Assembly (NCBI RefSeq): GCF_009651005.1
Contig: NZ_WHVW01000007.1
Location: 1 to 64,000, forward strand
From: Sporosarcina obsidiansis
Lineage (GTDB): Bacteria; Bacillota; Bacilli; Bacillales_A; Planococcaceae
Reading direction: 5' to 3'
Length of the DNA: 64,000 nt
Shown: piece by piece, positions 45,303-54,163 of the stretch
Numbering within the stretch: position 1 is the first letter of the stretch
Layout: each line of letters starts with the position of its first letter
Program-made: the position numbers and the translations under genes
Notes under the pieces: generated by a model
What the model was told of the DNA's origin: nothing
The model's database searches: none
The model's input: the letters and a program-made list of their open reading frames with translations, nothing else

Positions 45303-45325
45303 AAGACCAAGCCGCAGCTGATCTT
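45303..45325 (-). terminator. hairpin terminator beside a gene remnant
   Basis: AAGATCA and TGGTCTT pair (one G-U) around GCTGCGGCT, followed on the minus strand by TTTTTT. It lies just after the remnant ending near 45340. Confidence 0.6.
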
Positions 45326-45339
45326 CCTCTCTTAATTCA

Positions 45340-45470
45340 CCAAATCTTTCGTTCCTTTCATATCCATCACAGACGGCCCTTTATCCGTCATAGGCATATC
45401 TTTCGCTGTGATATTCGACAACTTTCTCGTCTTCTTCGTCAGAAGATCAAATGCAAAAACGCCGATGTAT
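45340..45470 (-). pseudogene. C-terminal gene remnant
   Basis: A short minus-strand frame reads YIGVFAFDLLTKKTRKLSNI, then TAKDMPMTDKGPSVMDMKGT and KDLVN before a TAA, followed by a terminator. A stop precedes the first Tyr and no start fits, so it is the tail of a lost gene. The family is not recognised. Confidence 0.5.
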
Positions 45471-45504
45471 TAAAATCCTACATCTTTGAATGGTCGTACT
45501 TTGC

Positions 45505-46881
45505 TCATTGCTGATGCTTCTTCCTAGCCGCCTCATTATGTTTCTCATGACCTTCTTTTATCACTTGATTGTACGTTTCATGGCCGTTTTTAATACTTTC
45601 ATTATAAAGTTCATTACCCTTCTTCGTAATATAATTATATTTTTTGTGCTGATCTTCAATTAAATAATTCGACAACTTAATTATAGTATCGGAGTCTTTG
45701 TACTTCGTTTTTAAATATGCTCGCGCTTCCTTCAACCGTTCTTTTTCCTGCAATGATTGTTTCTGAAGTGCTTTTTTTGTATCCCAAGAAAGTTCCTTAA
45801 GATTCTCTTTTTGATCCCATGCATCCTTCTTGCTGGTCTCTTTCCACTCCCACCATTGCTTCTGAATCGCTTCATACTGAGCTCTCATATACTTCCTTAA
45901 TTCTTTTTCGGAATTAACGTAAATAAATTCGCCGTTTCCTGCATCTGCCACTTTTTTCAGTAATATCTGTCCTTCATTATCCACGTCATAGCCGATAATA
46001 TTGACGACCGTTTCTATATTCCCAGCCACGAGATCTCCAGCAGCCTTCACGGGATCTCCTCCGCATGTTTCAATACCGTCACTTACTACATAGACGACTA
46101 CTTCTTCTGCATCTTCAGGGATATCCTCTTTCACCGTTTCCAGTACAAGCCCGATCGGTGTCCAGCCGGCAGGTCGTACTTTTCCAAGCGCCTTCCGGAA
46201 TGCCGTCTCTTCAAACTTTCCGCTGTAAAAGTTCTCTGTGCTCGTGCATGAAAGTTGCTTATCTGCCTGATTACCTGAACCTTTATGACCGTACACTCGC
46301 ATCGACAAGGTCGCATCTTCGGGGATCTGTTTGGCAAAATCCAGGACCGCATCTTTCGCGGAATCCATTCGGGTCTTACCGCCCGCCATCGCTCTCATGC
46401 TACCGCTCGCATCAATCAAGATGGCATAGTGAGCTGTTTTCAATGCCGGCTGGTTCACTTGTTCATCAGGTCTCGTATGATCGACTTCCACTGATGTATC
46501 AAACGTCAGTAAGGTCTTCATTCCGTCATAATAGTCTTCCCCCACCAAGTGCAGCATTTCATTTAAATACTGCTCCAATGTCAACCCATCCGGCCACTGA
46601 TTGATCGCTTCATTTACCTTTTCTTCGTCGTAGTTCTCTCCGCTGAAAATACCCGGCTTCCGAAGCAAATCCTTCTCTACATCCGATAACTCGCGATCTA
46701 CGCCTTCAATTTCATAATACTCGGGCTCTGTTGGTTCAAAAGCATCTGCCTCTGTCTCAACTGTTTTCTCTTGTACCTCATCCTCTTTCTGTGTTTGCTC
46801 CTGTACTTTAGGCTCTTCTTTAGAAGAGCAGCCTGCCAGCATTACGAGTAAACAAAATAGCACATATAACAGCTTTTTCAT
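45505..46881 (-). CDS. VWA-domain lipoprotein
   Basis: 458 aa. Signal peptide with lipobox MLAGC (Cys 18), then an acidic Glu-rich linker (about 20-60). A von Willebrand A domain spans roughly residues 148-330 with a complete MIDAS: Asp157, Ser159 and Ser161 (DASGS), Thr241 (GWTPIG) and Asp268 (VSDG). The last about 120 residues are highly charged with repeated Trp/Lys/Glu and His motifs, likely a coiled coil. It should be anchored outside the membrane and bind a protein partner through a metal ion. It has its own GGAG site and is a single gene. Confidence 0.88.
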   Translation of the reverse strand: MKKLLYVLFCLLVMLAGCSSKEEPKVQEQTQKEDEVQEKTVETEADAFEPTEPEYYEIEGVDRELSDVEKDLLRKPGIFSGENYDEEKVNEAINQWPDGLTLEQYLNEMLHLVGEDYYDGMKTLLTFDTSVEVDHTRPDEQVNQPALKTAHYAILIDASGSMRAMAGGKTRMDSAKDAVLDFAKQIPEDATLSMRVYGHKGSGNQADKQLSCTSTENFYSGKFEETAFRKALGKVRPAGWTPIGLVLETVKEDIPEDAEEVVVYVVSDGIETCGGDPVKAAGDLVAGNIETVVNIIGYDVDNEGQILLKKVADAGNGEFIYVNSEKELRKYMRAQYEAIQKQWWEWKETSKKDAWDQKENLKELSWDTKKALQKQSLQEKERLKEARAYLKTKYKDSDTIIKLSNYLIEDQHKKYNYITKKGNELYNESIKNGHETYNQVIKEGHEKHNEAARKKHQQ

Positions 46882-46917
46882 CGCCTGATCTCCTTTGTCA
46901 TTCCCATTTTAATTTGA

Positions 46918-47199
46918 TTATAGCGAAAACTTCAGGTGAGAAAAGACCGTATTTACAAAATCATTCTTATGGCGCGGTGCGAAAAGTCCATGAACAAAAT
47001 ACCTACATATGAAGAATCCTCCAATTAAAAGCACAAAAACTCCGCCAGTTTGCAAAAACCAGCGAAGTCTTTTATTTGAAGAATATGGATGAGTAGTTTT
47101 GTCACAAGTACCCGTAAAATCAGCTACCCGCAATATTAAGACACCAGGTGAAGTTTTCCCAGGCGGAATACCAGCCGGTGAAATACTCTTGTGAATCAT
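46918..47199 (-). CDS. possible small membrane protein
   Basis: The C-terminal half of this frame has one convincing membrane segment (WFLQTGGVFVLLIGGFFICRY) followed by a basic tail. The start is unclear: the 5' part overlaps the end of the 87-aa gene and no good ribosome-binding site is visible. It could be a real 60-70-aa protein beginning inside, or the frameshifted tail of a lost gene. Confidence 0.28.
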   Translation of the reverse strand: MIHKSISPAGIPPGKTSPGVLILRVADFTGTCDKTTHPYSSNKRLRWFLQTGGVFVLLIGGFFICRYFVHGLFAPRHKNDFVNTVFSHLKFSL

Positions 47200-47383
47200 C
47201 CCAACGTACTTCGAATTTCTTTTGACCGTCTACTTCTACCAGATACAGTGCCAACGTAGCGTCTTCCTTAGAAACCGCCAACTTCATACCGTTTTGAAGT
47301 TCTTCTTCGGTTAACGGCACATCTGAAACCGATCGCAGCTGTGCTTGTTCGAATACTTGCTTGTTACTAATTTTATAATTCAT
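47120..47383 (-). CDS. small unknown protein, 87 aa
   Basis: The ATG at 47383 has a strong site (AGTGGAGGGTCTTT). The sequence is acidic and soluble, with VSKEDATLALYLVEVDGQKK and an aromatic-rich C-terminus (EYFTGWYSAWENFTWCL). No family recognised and no signal peptide. It precedes a possible membrane-protein frame and the VWA lipoprotein gene on the same strand, but the gaps do not make a clear operon. Confidence 0.6.
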   Translation of the reverse strand: MNYKISNKQVFEQAQLRSVSDVPLTEEELQNGMKLAVSKEDATLALYLVEVDGQKKFEVRWDDSQEYFTGWYSAWENFTWCLNIAGS

Positions 47384-47762
47384 AAAGACCCTCCACTATT
47401 ACATTTATTCTATATGTCCATTCGTATTTCTTCTGTAAATCATAGAAGTACAGAAGTACATTTTATATGTATTTACCACTGAAATCAAAGATGAAGTAAA
47501 TTGGCGCAATTCAATTAACTTATATATCCCGATGCATCCATTGATTTATCGAAATCAATAGTGACTAAATAATAAGGAGAGTAATTTCTACATTTCTTGA
47601 TATATTCAAATTTTACGATATCTGATCTAGCGTGCTACAATAAATTGAATTTAATTCCAAAAGGAAGTGTGAATCTTAAAAAGTAGCCCGTTATTAGCTG
47701 TAAGTCCATTACCCAAAAACGTTTTTGTTTTGAAAATCAAACAGTTTAAGAGGTGTTCGAAG
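47384..47762. promoter_or_regulatory. divergent spacer before the prolyl hydroxylase gene
   Basis: About 380 bp of AT-rich DNA between divergent genes. On the plus strand TTTACG, an 18-nt spacer and TACAAT (about 47611-47640) form a plausible sigma-A promoter for the hydroxylase gene. Nothing else is recognisable. Confidence 0.4.
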
Positions 47763-48398
47763 TTGATAGCGGAGAATAAAGAGCAAACGATATTTCATCA
47801 TGTTGGCAAAAAAATTATGACGGATAGAGAGATTGACATAGTCGCTAGAATCGAAGAGCCATTAATCGTCGTGTTAGGCAATGTGTTAAGTGATGAAGAA
47901 TGCGATGAACTGATCCGATTGGCTAGAGACAAAGTAAAACGTTCAAAAATCGGAACTACACGTGAAGAAAATGAGCTACGAACAAGCAGCAGTATGTTTA
48001 TAGAGGAAAGTGAAAACCTCATCGTTACGAGAGTCAAAAAACGAATTTCAGCAATTATGAATATCCCTGTTGATCACGGAGAAGAACTTCAGATCCTTCG
48101 GTATACTCCGGGTCAACAGTACAGAGCGCATCATGATTTCTTTTCACCTGAAAGTAACGTAACAAACAATCGAATTAGTACGCTTGTGATGTACTTACAT
48201 GATGTAGAACAAGGTGGAGAAACATTCTTCCCGCACCTGAAGTTTTCTGTATCGCCCCGAAAAGGGATGGCCGTTTACTTTGAGTATTTCTATAGCGACC
48301 AAACACTGAATGATTTGACTTTACACGGTGGTGCACCCGTTGTAGAAGGTGAAAAGTGGGTCGCAACGCAATGGATGAGAAAACAAAGAGTAACTTGA
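47763..48398 (+). CDS. prolyl 4-hydroxylase-like 2-oxoglutarate/Fe(II) dioxygenase
   Basis: 211 aa from a TTG at 47763, which has AAGAGGTG seven bases upstream; an ATG at 47730 lacks a site. The metal triad is visible: His at about 123 and Asp at 125 (RAHHDFF), and His at 188 (LTLHGGAPV); Lys at about 198 (GEKWVATQW) should bind 2-oxoglutarate. The block NRISTLVMYLHDVEQGGETF and the rest closely follow the Bacillus anthracis-type prolyl 4-hydroxylase as I remember it. It hydroxylates proline, perhaps in collagen-like or other Pro-rich proteins. No collagen-like partner is in the window. Confidence 0.9.
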   Translation: MIAENKEQTIFHHVGKKIMTDREIDIVARIEEPLIVVLGNVLSDEECDELIRLARDKVKRSKIGTTREENELRTSSSMFIEESENLIVTRVKKRISAIMNIPVDHGEELQILRYTPGQQYRAHHDFFSPESNVTNNRISTLVMYLHDVEQGGETFFPHLKFSVSPRKGMAVYFEYFYSDQTLNDLTLHGGAPVVEGEKWVATQWMRKQRVT

Positions 48399-48595
48399 AA
48401 GATTATTTTTAGTAATGATATCTGTAAGAAAAACAATCCTGAAAGTTCACTTATTTATACCACCTACATCATATGTATACCACACGCAACGAACTTAGTT
48501 AGATGTTAAACTATATGTTTGATTTGACGTAAATTTGGGCGTATATTGTTCATGTGTAAACGAATAGAGGTATTTATAAAAAAGGAGTGTTTTTC

Positions 48596-49369
48596 ATGGC
48601 AGGAATTATGGAGGGAAAAGCAGGATTAGTCACAGCATCAGGTTCCGGAATCGGTAGAGCCACAGCAATAGCATTAGCAAAAGCTGGCGCGAAGGTCATG
48701 ATCTCTGACGTGAGTGAAGAATCAGGTCAAGAAACCGTACAAATTATCAAAGATCATGGCGGGGAAGCAGCCTTTTTTAAATGTGATGTCAGTGATGAGG
48801 AGCAAGTAATTGCACTTGTGAATAAAACAGTTGAAACATTTGGCCAGCTGGATTTTGCACATAACAATGCGGGCATTAACAAAGGCCAGAAGCCCATCGG
48901 AGAATTGGATTCCAAGGATTGGGATATTACGCTTAAGGTAAATCTGTACGGCACATTTTACTGTATCAAGCATGAAGTCAATGCGATGCTGAAAACGGGT
49001 GGTGGTGCAATTGTCAATACGGCATCAGGTGCTGGTATTGAAGGCTCACCAAACATGGCTCCATATACGGCATCGAAACATGCAATTGCTGGTTTAACTA
49101 AATCAGTTGCATTGGAATACGGTCAAAAAGGCATTACCATTAATTCAATTGCCCCTGGCGCAACCATTACACCTGCAATTGAAAGCTGGTCAAAAACATC
49201 CCCAGAACAATACCAGGCAGTACTTAATTCACTTCCAGCTGGAAGAATGTCTACTGCGGAAGATCAAGCAAATGCTGTGGTGTTTCTATGCTCGGACCTT
49301 GCCAAATCAATTAGCGGTGTAACACTTGCAGTGGATGGCGGTTATACTGCAGGTAAAATGCAACAATGA
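48596..49369 (+). CDS. short-chain dehydrogenase/reductase
   Basis: 257 aa from the ATG at 48596 after AAAGGAGTGTTTTTC. Classical SDR: cofactor loop TASGSGIG at residues 13-20 (Ala replaces the usual Gly at the second place), NNAG at 90-93, catalytic Ser at about 144, Tyr157 and Lys161 (YTASK). Asp at the end of the second strand (ISDVS) suggests NAD preference. C-terminal SGVTLAVDGGYTAG is typical. The substrate is unknown. It stands alone with its own promoter region and terminator. Confidence 0.92.
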   Translation: MAGIMEGKAGLVTASGSGIGRATAIALAKAGAKVMISDVSEESGQETVQIIKDHGGEAAFFKCDVSDEEQVIALVNKTVETFGQLDFAHNNAGINKGQKPIGELDSKDWDITLKVNLYGTFYCIKHEVNAMLKTGGGAIVNTASGAGIEGSPNMAPYTASKHAIAGLTKSVALEYGQKGITINSIAPGATITPAIESWSKTSPEQYQAVLNSLPAGRMSTAEDQANAVVFLCSDLAKSISGVTLAVDGGYTAGKMQQ

Positions 49370-49399
49370 TATAAATAGGTTTTAAACATTCTTACAAGA

Positions 49400-49429
49400 A
49401 AATGGATCAGGCATACAGCTTGATCCATT
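49400..49429 (+). terminator. intrinsic terminator of the SDR gene
   Basis: AAATGGATCA pairs with TGATCCATTT around an 11-nt loop and is followed by TTTTATT on the plus strand. The remaining spacer to 49680 shows no gene. Confidence 0.85.
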
Positions 49430-49679
49430 TTTTATTCAAATATGATTAACGATCCAGATTTGTACAGAAACCTGGTATCGACTTCTATTCTTTCTAACTT
49501 TTCGACGTATACCCCTACTTTTTCTGTATAAGTAAATTTACTAACCTTCATCAATAACCAGAGTCTTCGTTACAAGTATTTAGTATAATTTTAATTAATC
49601 AACAGTCTGGCTTCATTAATGATAATTACTGTTTCGAAATTAGAGTTTTTCAACATTTTAGCTTTGAATTATCTTTAAC

Positions 49680-50846
49680 TTATTCGGCAATCGTTAAGTT
49701 ATCTTTCATAAACACGAATTCACCGTCGATCATGGTATGCGTCACGCTTGACCGCAAATCGAATATGTCTCCGCTCCAAATAACCAGGTCTGCATCTTTT
49801 CCTTTTTCCAATGAACCCACCCGGTCTTCTACCCCCATATAGACAGCCGAGTTATATGTAATTGCTTGTAACGCTTGCTGTTCTGAAATGCCATTCTTCA
49901 TGGCTATAATCCCAGTAGTTATCAAATGGTCAATTCCGACAACAGAGTGATCTGTCGTTAATGCAATTAGTATATTTGCGTCCACTAGAGTTTTAGGTGT
50001 TTCCCAAGACTTATTTTTCAATTCAATTTTTGATTTTGGAGACATTGTCGGGCCAACCGAAACCATGACATCACTTTCAGATATATAATCTGCAATTAGA
50101 TGCCCTTCTGTGCAATGTTCGATTGTCACATCGATATCGAACTCTTCTTTAATACGTAAAACCGTTACGATATCATCGACACGGTGTGCGTGGACTCTTA
50201 ATGGGATCTCTTTCGTTAATACCTTTACAAGATTTTCCTTGTCTATGTGACGTGGAGTCTCGCCTTTTGCAACTTGCTTTTGATACTCTTTTGCATCAAT
50301 CAATGCTTGTCGGAGCATCGCAGCAATTTTCATTCTTGTCATGGGGGCCCTACCTTTAGAGCCGTATGTCATTTTAGGGTTTTCTCCTAACGCGGCTTTC
50401 ATACCTGATGGGGCTTTAAGAATACATCTGTCTACTACGATATCTTTACGCAGTTTAATAACTGCCATTTCTCCTCCGATTATATTCGAACTGCCCGGCA
50501 AAATTTGCACAGTCGTCACGCCAGCTTTTCTCGCATCTTCAATGGCCGGGTCAGACATATGTATACCGTCTATTACACGCAGCTCAGGAGTGATCGGATT
50601 CGTTTCTTCATTGAGATCTTCTCCTTCTCCTCCCGTTTCCATCTCTTCAATTCCTAAATGTGTATGCACGTCTATTAATCCAGGTGTAACAATACTTCCG
50701 TCTACGTCTAATACACGAAAAGAAGATGGTATTTCTAACGTTCCTTCAACGACTTCTTCGATCTTTCCATTTTTAATTAGAATCGTGCCATTTTGTATAG
50801 TGTTTCCTTTTCCATCTAGAATCATAGCGTTTTTTATCGCGAACAT
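49680..50846 (-). CDS. metal-dependent amidohydrolase (imidazolonepropionase/prolidase-like)
   Basis: 388 aa. HTH at residues 61-63 (GLIDVHTHLG) is the first metal-ligand pair; LKAPSGMKAALG offers the bridging Lys; VHAHRVDD, IEHCTEGH and TTDHSVVG give the other ligands. Such enzymes cleave Xaa-Pro dipeptides, N-acyl amino acids or cyclic ureides. It is the last gene of the peptide-uptake operon, 43 bp after the M20 gene, so peptide or N-acyl amino-acid cleavage is likely. TAAGGAGGAATTTT precedes the ATG. Confidence 0.9.
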   Translation of the reverse strand: MFAIKNAMILDGKGNTIQNGTILIKNGKIEEVVEGTLEIPSSFRVLDVDGSIVTPGLIDVHTHLGIEEMETGGEGEDLNEETNPITPELRVIDGIHMSDPAIEDARKAGVTTVQILPGSSNIIGGEMAVIKLRKDIVVDRCILKAPSGMKAALGENPKMTYGSKGRAPMTRMKIAAMLRQALIDAKEYQKQVAKGETPRHIDKENLVKVLTKEIPLRVHAHRVDDIVTVLRIKEEFDIDVTIEHCTEGHLIADYISESDVMVSVGPTMSPKSKIELKNKSWETPKTLVDANILIALTTDHSVVGIDHLITTGIIAMKNGISEQQALQAITYNSAVYMGVEDRVGSLEKGKDADLVIWSGDIFDLRSSVTHTMIDGEFVFMKDNLTIAE

Positions 50847-50889
50847 AAAATTCCTCCTTAATTTTAGATATGGACTTTATTACTCACTA

Positions 50890-52071
50890 TTACTTGTTCT
50901 CTTTCAAAAATTCTATAATGGCTCCAGACATTATTTTCGCTGCATTCAGCATTGCTTTTTCATCAATATTAAATTTAGGGTGATGATAGGGATAGGTAGC
51001 CCCTAGCTCTTCATTAGCAGAACCGGTGAAGAAATAAGTCGCCGGCACTTTTTGAGCAAAATAAGAAAAGTCTTCTGTCCCCATGTTTGGTTCCATCTTC
51101 CATATATTCTCTTTCGGAATGACATTACTAGCTTCAGCAACTACTAATTGATTGATATACGAATCATTTTTGGTTGCTGGATAACCGTTAATGTACTCTA
51201 TTTCATAATCCACACCATACGCCTTACAGGTATGCTCCGTAATTTGATGAATGGATTTCTCAATATCTTTTCGAACACTCTCTTCAAACATTCGGGCTGT
51301 GCCTTCCATAACAGCTGAAGCGGGTATAATATTGGAGGCTTCACCGGCATGAAACGATCCAATCGTTATGACAGATGATTTTAAAGGATTTATTTTCCGT
51401 CCGGTTATATGATGTAATTGATTAATAATTTGGCTCCCTATTAAAATCACATCCGGAGAATCTTGTGGGAAAGCTGCATGTCCGCCTTTCCCCTTTATCG
51501 TAATTTTAAAATCATCGCAAGCCGCCAAAATATAACTGTCATTATGCCAAATATGGTCTATTGGAATATAATTCTCCATGTGAGTAGCAAAAACTGCATC
51601 GACATCCTTCAAAGCTCCATCCTCAATCATAGACTTAGCACCGCCGGGATCTACTTCCTCTGCATGTTGATGGATAAATACAAGATCTCCTACCAACTCA
51701 TCCTTCACTTCAGAAAAGGCTTTCGCGATTCCAAGAGCTATCGCAGTATGGGCATCATGCCCACATGCATGCATAATCCCATCATTTTTAGATTTATAAG
51801 ATACGTCATTTTCCTCTTGTATAGGCAGCGCGTCAAAATCGGCACGAATAGCAACCGTCTTACCAGGCTTTCCCCCTTTCAACTTTGCCACTACACCGTT
51901 TCCTCCAACATTCGTTTGCACTTCTAATCCTAGATCTTTCTGATAATTAGAAATAAATTTCGCTGTTTCTATTTCTTCAAATGAAAGCTCAGGATACATA
52001 TGTAAATGTCTTCTTACTCGTACCATCTCTTCAAATAAATGCTCAACTTTTTCATAAACTCTTTTTTTCAA
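50890..52071 (-). CDS. M20-family peptidase/N-acyl amino-acid amidohydrolase
   Basis: 393 aa, beginning at a TTG (52071) with GGGAGGTCCTTTC upstream. Zinc-site blocks are present: HACGHDAH at about 101-108, the catalytic Glu pair in QHAEEVDPGG (about 138-139), MEGTARMFEES for the dimer domain and MGTEDFSYF near the C-terminus. It belongs to the aminoacylase/indole-acetyl-amino-acid hydrolase branch and should release amino acids from N-acyl or peptide substrates taken up by the ABC importer. Cytoplasmic. Confidence 0.93.
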   Translation of the reverse strand: MKKRVYEKVEHLFEEMVRVRRHLHMYPELSFEEIETAKFISNYQKDLGLEVQTNVGGNGVVAKLKGGKPGKTVAIRADFDALPIQEENDVSYKSKNDGIMHACGHDAHTAIALGIAKAFSEVKDELVGDLVFIHQHAEEVDPGGAKSMIEDGALKDVDAVFATHMENYIPIDHIWHNDSYILAACDDFKITIKGKGGHAAFPQDSPDVILIGSQIINQLHHITGRKINPLKSSVITIGSFHAGEASNIIPASAVMEGTARMFEESVRKDIEKSIHQITEHTCKAYGVDYEIEYINGYPATKNDSYINQLVVAEASNVIPKENIWKMEPNMGTEDFSYFAQKVPATYFFTGSANEELGATYPYHHPKFNIDEKAMLNAAKIMSGAIIEFLKENK

Positions 52072-52108
52072 GAAAGGACCTCCCTAATAAAATATTTTTA
52101 CCAATCAT

Positions 52109-52483
52109 TTATCCTTTAAGCAAAAATAATCCCAGTAAGGACATAATAAATGAAGACAATGCAACTGTTAACGTAATGGCAAGACTCCATTTATATGCAC
52201 TCTTTTTAAATTCTTGTAATTGAATATCTTCACTCAACTGCTTTTCTATTCTGTTTTCGGCATTTGATTTTCGAAAAATAAAGCCTTTGAATTGACGCAT
52301 ACTCGTAAAAAATAAGTCAAAAAAACCTGATTGTATAATCTTTAAAATGACAAAAAACGTTAAACTTAGTAAACCAAACATAAAAGCAATATTTGTCATT
52401 TCCAAAATACGCCAAGAAAAGTATCCCCAAAAGAAAACATATAATGCGACCAATAATAATATAGATATGATATAGTTTTTCAA
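52109..52483 (-). CDS. small membrane protein, 124 aa
   Basis: Family not recognised. Two adjacent membrane segments near the N-terminus (about 3-24 and 32-52), a charged cytoplasmic middle (SMRQFKGFIFRKSNAENRI), and one segment at the C-terminus (about 98-122). It starts at a TTG with GGAGG about 12 bases before, a long spacing, so the start is uncertain. It lies inside the peptide operon between the binding protein and the M20 gene, so it is likely connected with uptake or processing. Confidence 0.65.
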   Translation of the reverse strand: MKNYIISILLLVALYVFFWGYFSWRILEMTNIAFMFGLLSLTFFVILKIIQSGFFDLFFTSMRQFKGFIFRKSNAENRIEKQLSEDIQLQEFKKSAYKWSLAITLTVALSSFIMSLLGLFLLKG

Positions 52484-52506
52484 ACGTAAACTAATCCTCC
52501 AATACC

Positions 52507-52536
52507 AATAGGTGTAGGATTTCCCCTACACCTATT
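52507..52536. terminator. hairpin inside the peptide operon
   Basis: AATAGGTGTAGG (52507-52518) pairs perfectly with CCTACACCTATT (52525-52536). It lies between the binding-protein and small membrane-protein genes and has no T-run on the minus strand, so it may be an mRNA-stabilising hairpin or a partial terminator favouring the transporter genes. Confidence 0.65.
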
Positions 52537-52543
52537 AGTTTGC

Positions 52544-54148
52544 TTATTTAACTTTTACCCATTTTAAATTCGGATAAATGTTTCGGTAATATGCAACGTC
52601 TTCTATTCTATCTTGTGTTAAGTATGTCTTAGAATAATAATAAACAGGAATAAACGGCATTTCTTGCATTAGAATACTTTCAGCTTCATGTAGCATTTTG
52701 ATGCGTTTCTCTAAATCAGACTCTACTTTTGCTTCTTCGATTAAACGGTCAAAATCCTCATTAAGCCAGTTTGTCTCGTTATCCGGACTATCTCCTAAGT
52801 AAGCATCTAACATCACAACCGGATCTAGTACAATCCCTGTCCAACCAAGTCTTGCTATTTGATAATTTCCTTGGGCTGTTGTATCCAGGAAAGTCTTCCA
52901 CTCTTGATTCAAAAGCTTTACTTCTACATCTAAGTTTTTTCGGATCATTTCTTGTACTGCTTCTGCAATACTTTTATGGTTTTCATCGGTATTATAGATT
53001 AACTCGACTGTGGGTAATGTATTCCAACCTTCTTCTTTCATGCCTTCTTCTAATAGAACTTTTGCCTGCGCCGCATTTTCTTCAAAATACGGCTCTGCAC
53101 CGTCCCTGAAGTCTCCTGAATCAGTTGTAACGCCAGGTGGTATCATTGCAAAAGCAGGCTCTTCTCCCGCTTTTGTAATATATTTTGTTAATTCTTCACG
53201 ATTTAATGACATAGCAAATGCCCGACGTATTTTTGCATTTGTAAACGGTTCTTTTTCTACGTTAAACATGTACATGTACGTTCCAAAGTATGGTTCTGTT
53301 TTCAATCTATCATCATCTTTCATTGTTTCGATCATACTTGAAGGTATTTCCATAATCATATCAAACTCACCAGCATTGAACATTTGCTGATATGTATTGG
53401 CATCATCCACCATTGCAAATTCGATTTCTTTAAGAGTTACTTCATCACTTGCAAAATATTCATCATTTTTCTCTACTAGCACACTATCATCATGCTTCCA
53501 TTTCGCTAAAGAAAAAGGTCCGTTGCCAACATAAGTATCAGCGTTCGCCGACCAATTTTTATCCTTTTCAACAGCATCTTGTTTTACAGGGTAATAAGAC
53601 CAAAACGTCAGCATTTCTTCAAAATAACCAACCGGGCTATCTAATTCTACGACTAATGTTTTATCATCTTTTGCTTCCACACCGACTTCATCTGCTTCTA
53701 CTTCACCATTGTTATATGCTTTTGCATTTTTAATGTAATACAGATAAAACGCCATTTTACTTCCAGTTTCCGGATTTAAAACACGTTTCCAAGCATATTC
53801 AAAGTCTCCAGCAGTTAAAGGCGAACCATCCGCCCATTTTGCATCGTCACGAATTGTAAATGTATACACTGTCCGGTCTTCAGAAATATCTACATCTTCA
53901 GCAGCACCAAGGACGGGTTGTCCATCTTTGTCACGCATGTATAACCCTTCAAATAAGTGATCTAAAATCCAACCTGACTTATTATCTGTAGCTAGTGCTG
54001 GGTCTAAACTAGGTGGTTCCGTCATAACATTGACAGTAATCGATTGATCATTTTGGGATTCCTTTTTCGAATCTTCTCCACTACTACAAGCAGCCAGCAA
54101 AAGTATTGAAAAAAGCAAGACGACTAAAGCTGTTGATTTTTTTTTCAT
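52544..54148 (-). CDS. oligopeptide-binding lipoprotein (OppA family)
   Basis: 534 aa. Signal peptide with lipobox LLAAC (Cys at about 21). OppA/family 5 blocks: NVMTEPPSLDPALATDN, EYAWKRVLNPETGSKMAFYLY, GNGPFSLAKWKHDDSV and IRRAFAMSLNREE. These are closer to true oligopeptide-binding proteins than the two binding proteins of the catabolic island, which are DppA/nickel-like. It delivers peptides to the downstream-numbered DppBCDF-like proteins. GGGGGAGAAAA precedes the ATG. Confidence 0.93.
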   Translation of the reverse strand: MKKKSTALVVLLFSILLLAACSSGEDSKKESQNDQSITVNVMTEPPSLDPALATDNKSGWILDHLFEGLYMRDKDGQPVLGAAEDVDISEDRTVYTFTIRDDAKWADGSPLTAGDFEYAWKRVLNPETGSKMAFYLYYIKNAKAYNNGEVEADEVGVEAKDDKTLVVELDSPVGYFEEMLTFWSYYPVKQDAVEKDKNWSANADTYVGNGPFSLAKWKHDDSVLVEKNDEYFASDEVTLKEIEFAMVDDANTYQQMFNAGEFDMIMEIPSSMIETMKDDDRLKTEPYFGTYMYMFNVEKEPFTNAKIRRAFAMSLNREELTKYITKAGEEPAFAMIPPGVTTDSGDFRDGAEPYFEENAAQAKVLLEEGMKEEGWNTLPTVELIYNTDENHKSIAEAVQEMIRKNLDVEVKLLNQEWKTFLDTTAQGNYQIARLGWTGIVLDPVVMLDAYLGDSPDNETNWLNEDFDRLIEEAKVESDLEKRIKMLHEAESILMQEMPFIPVYYYSKTYLTQDRIEDVAYYRNIYPNLKWVKVK

Positions 54149-54163
54149 TTTTCTCCCCCGTTG

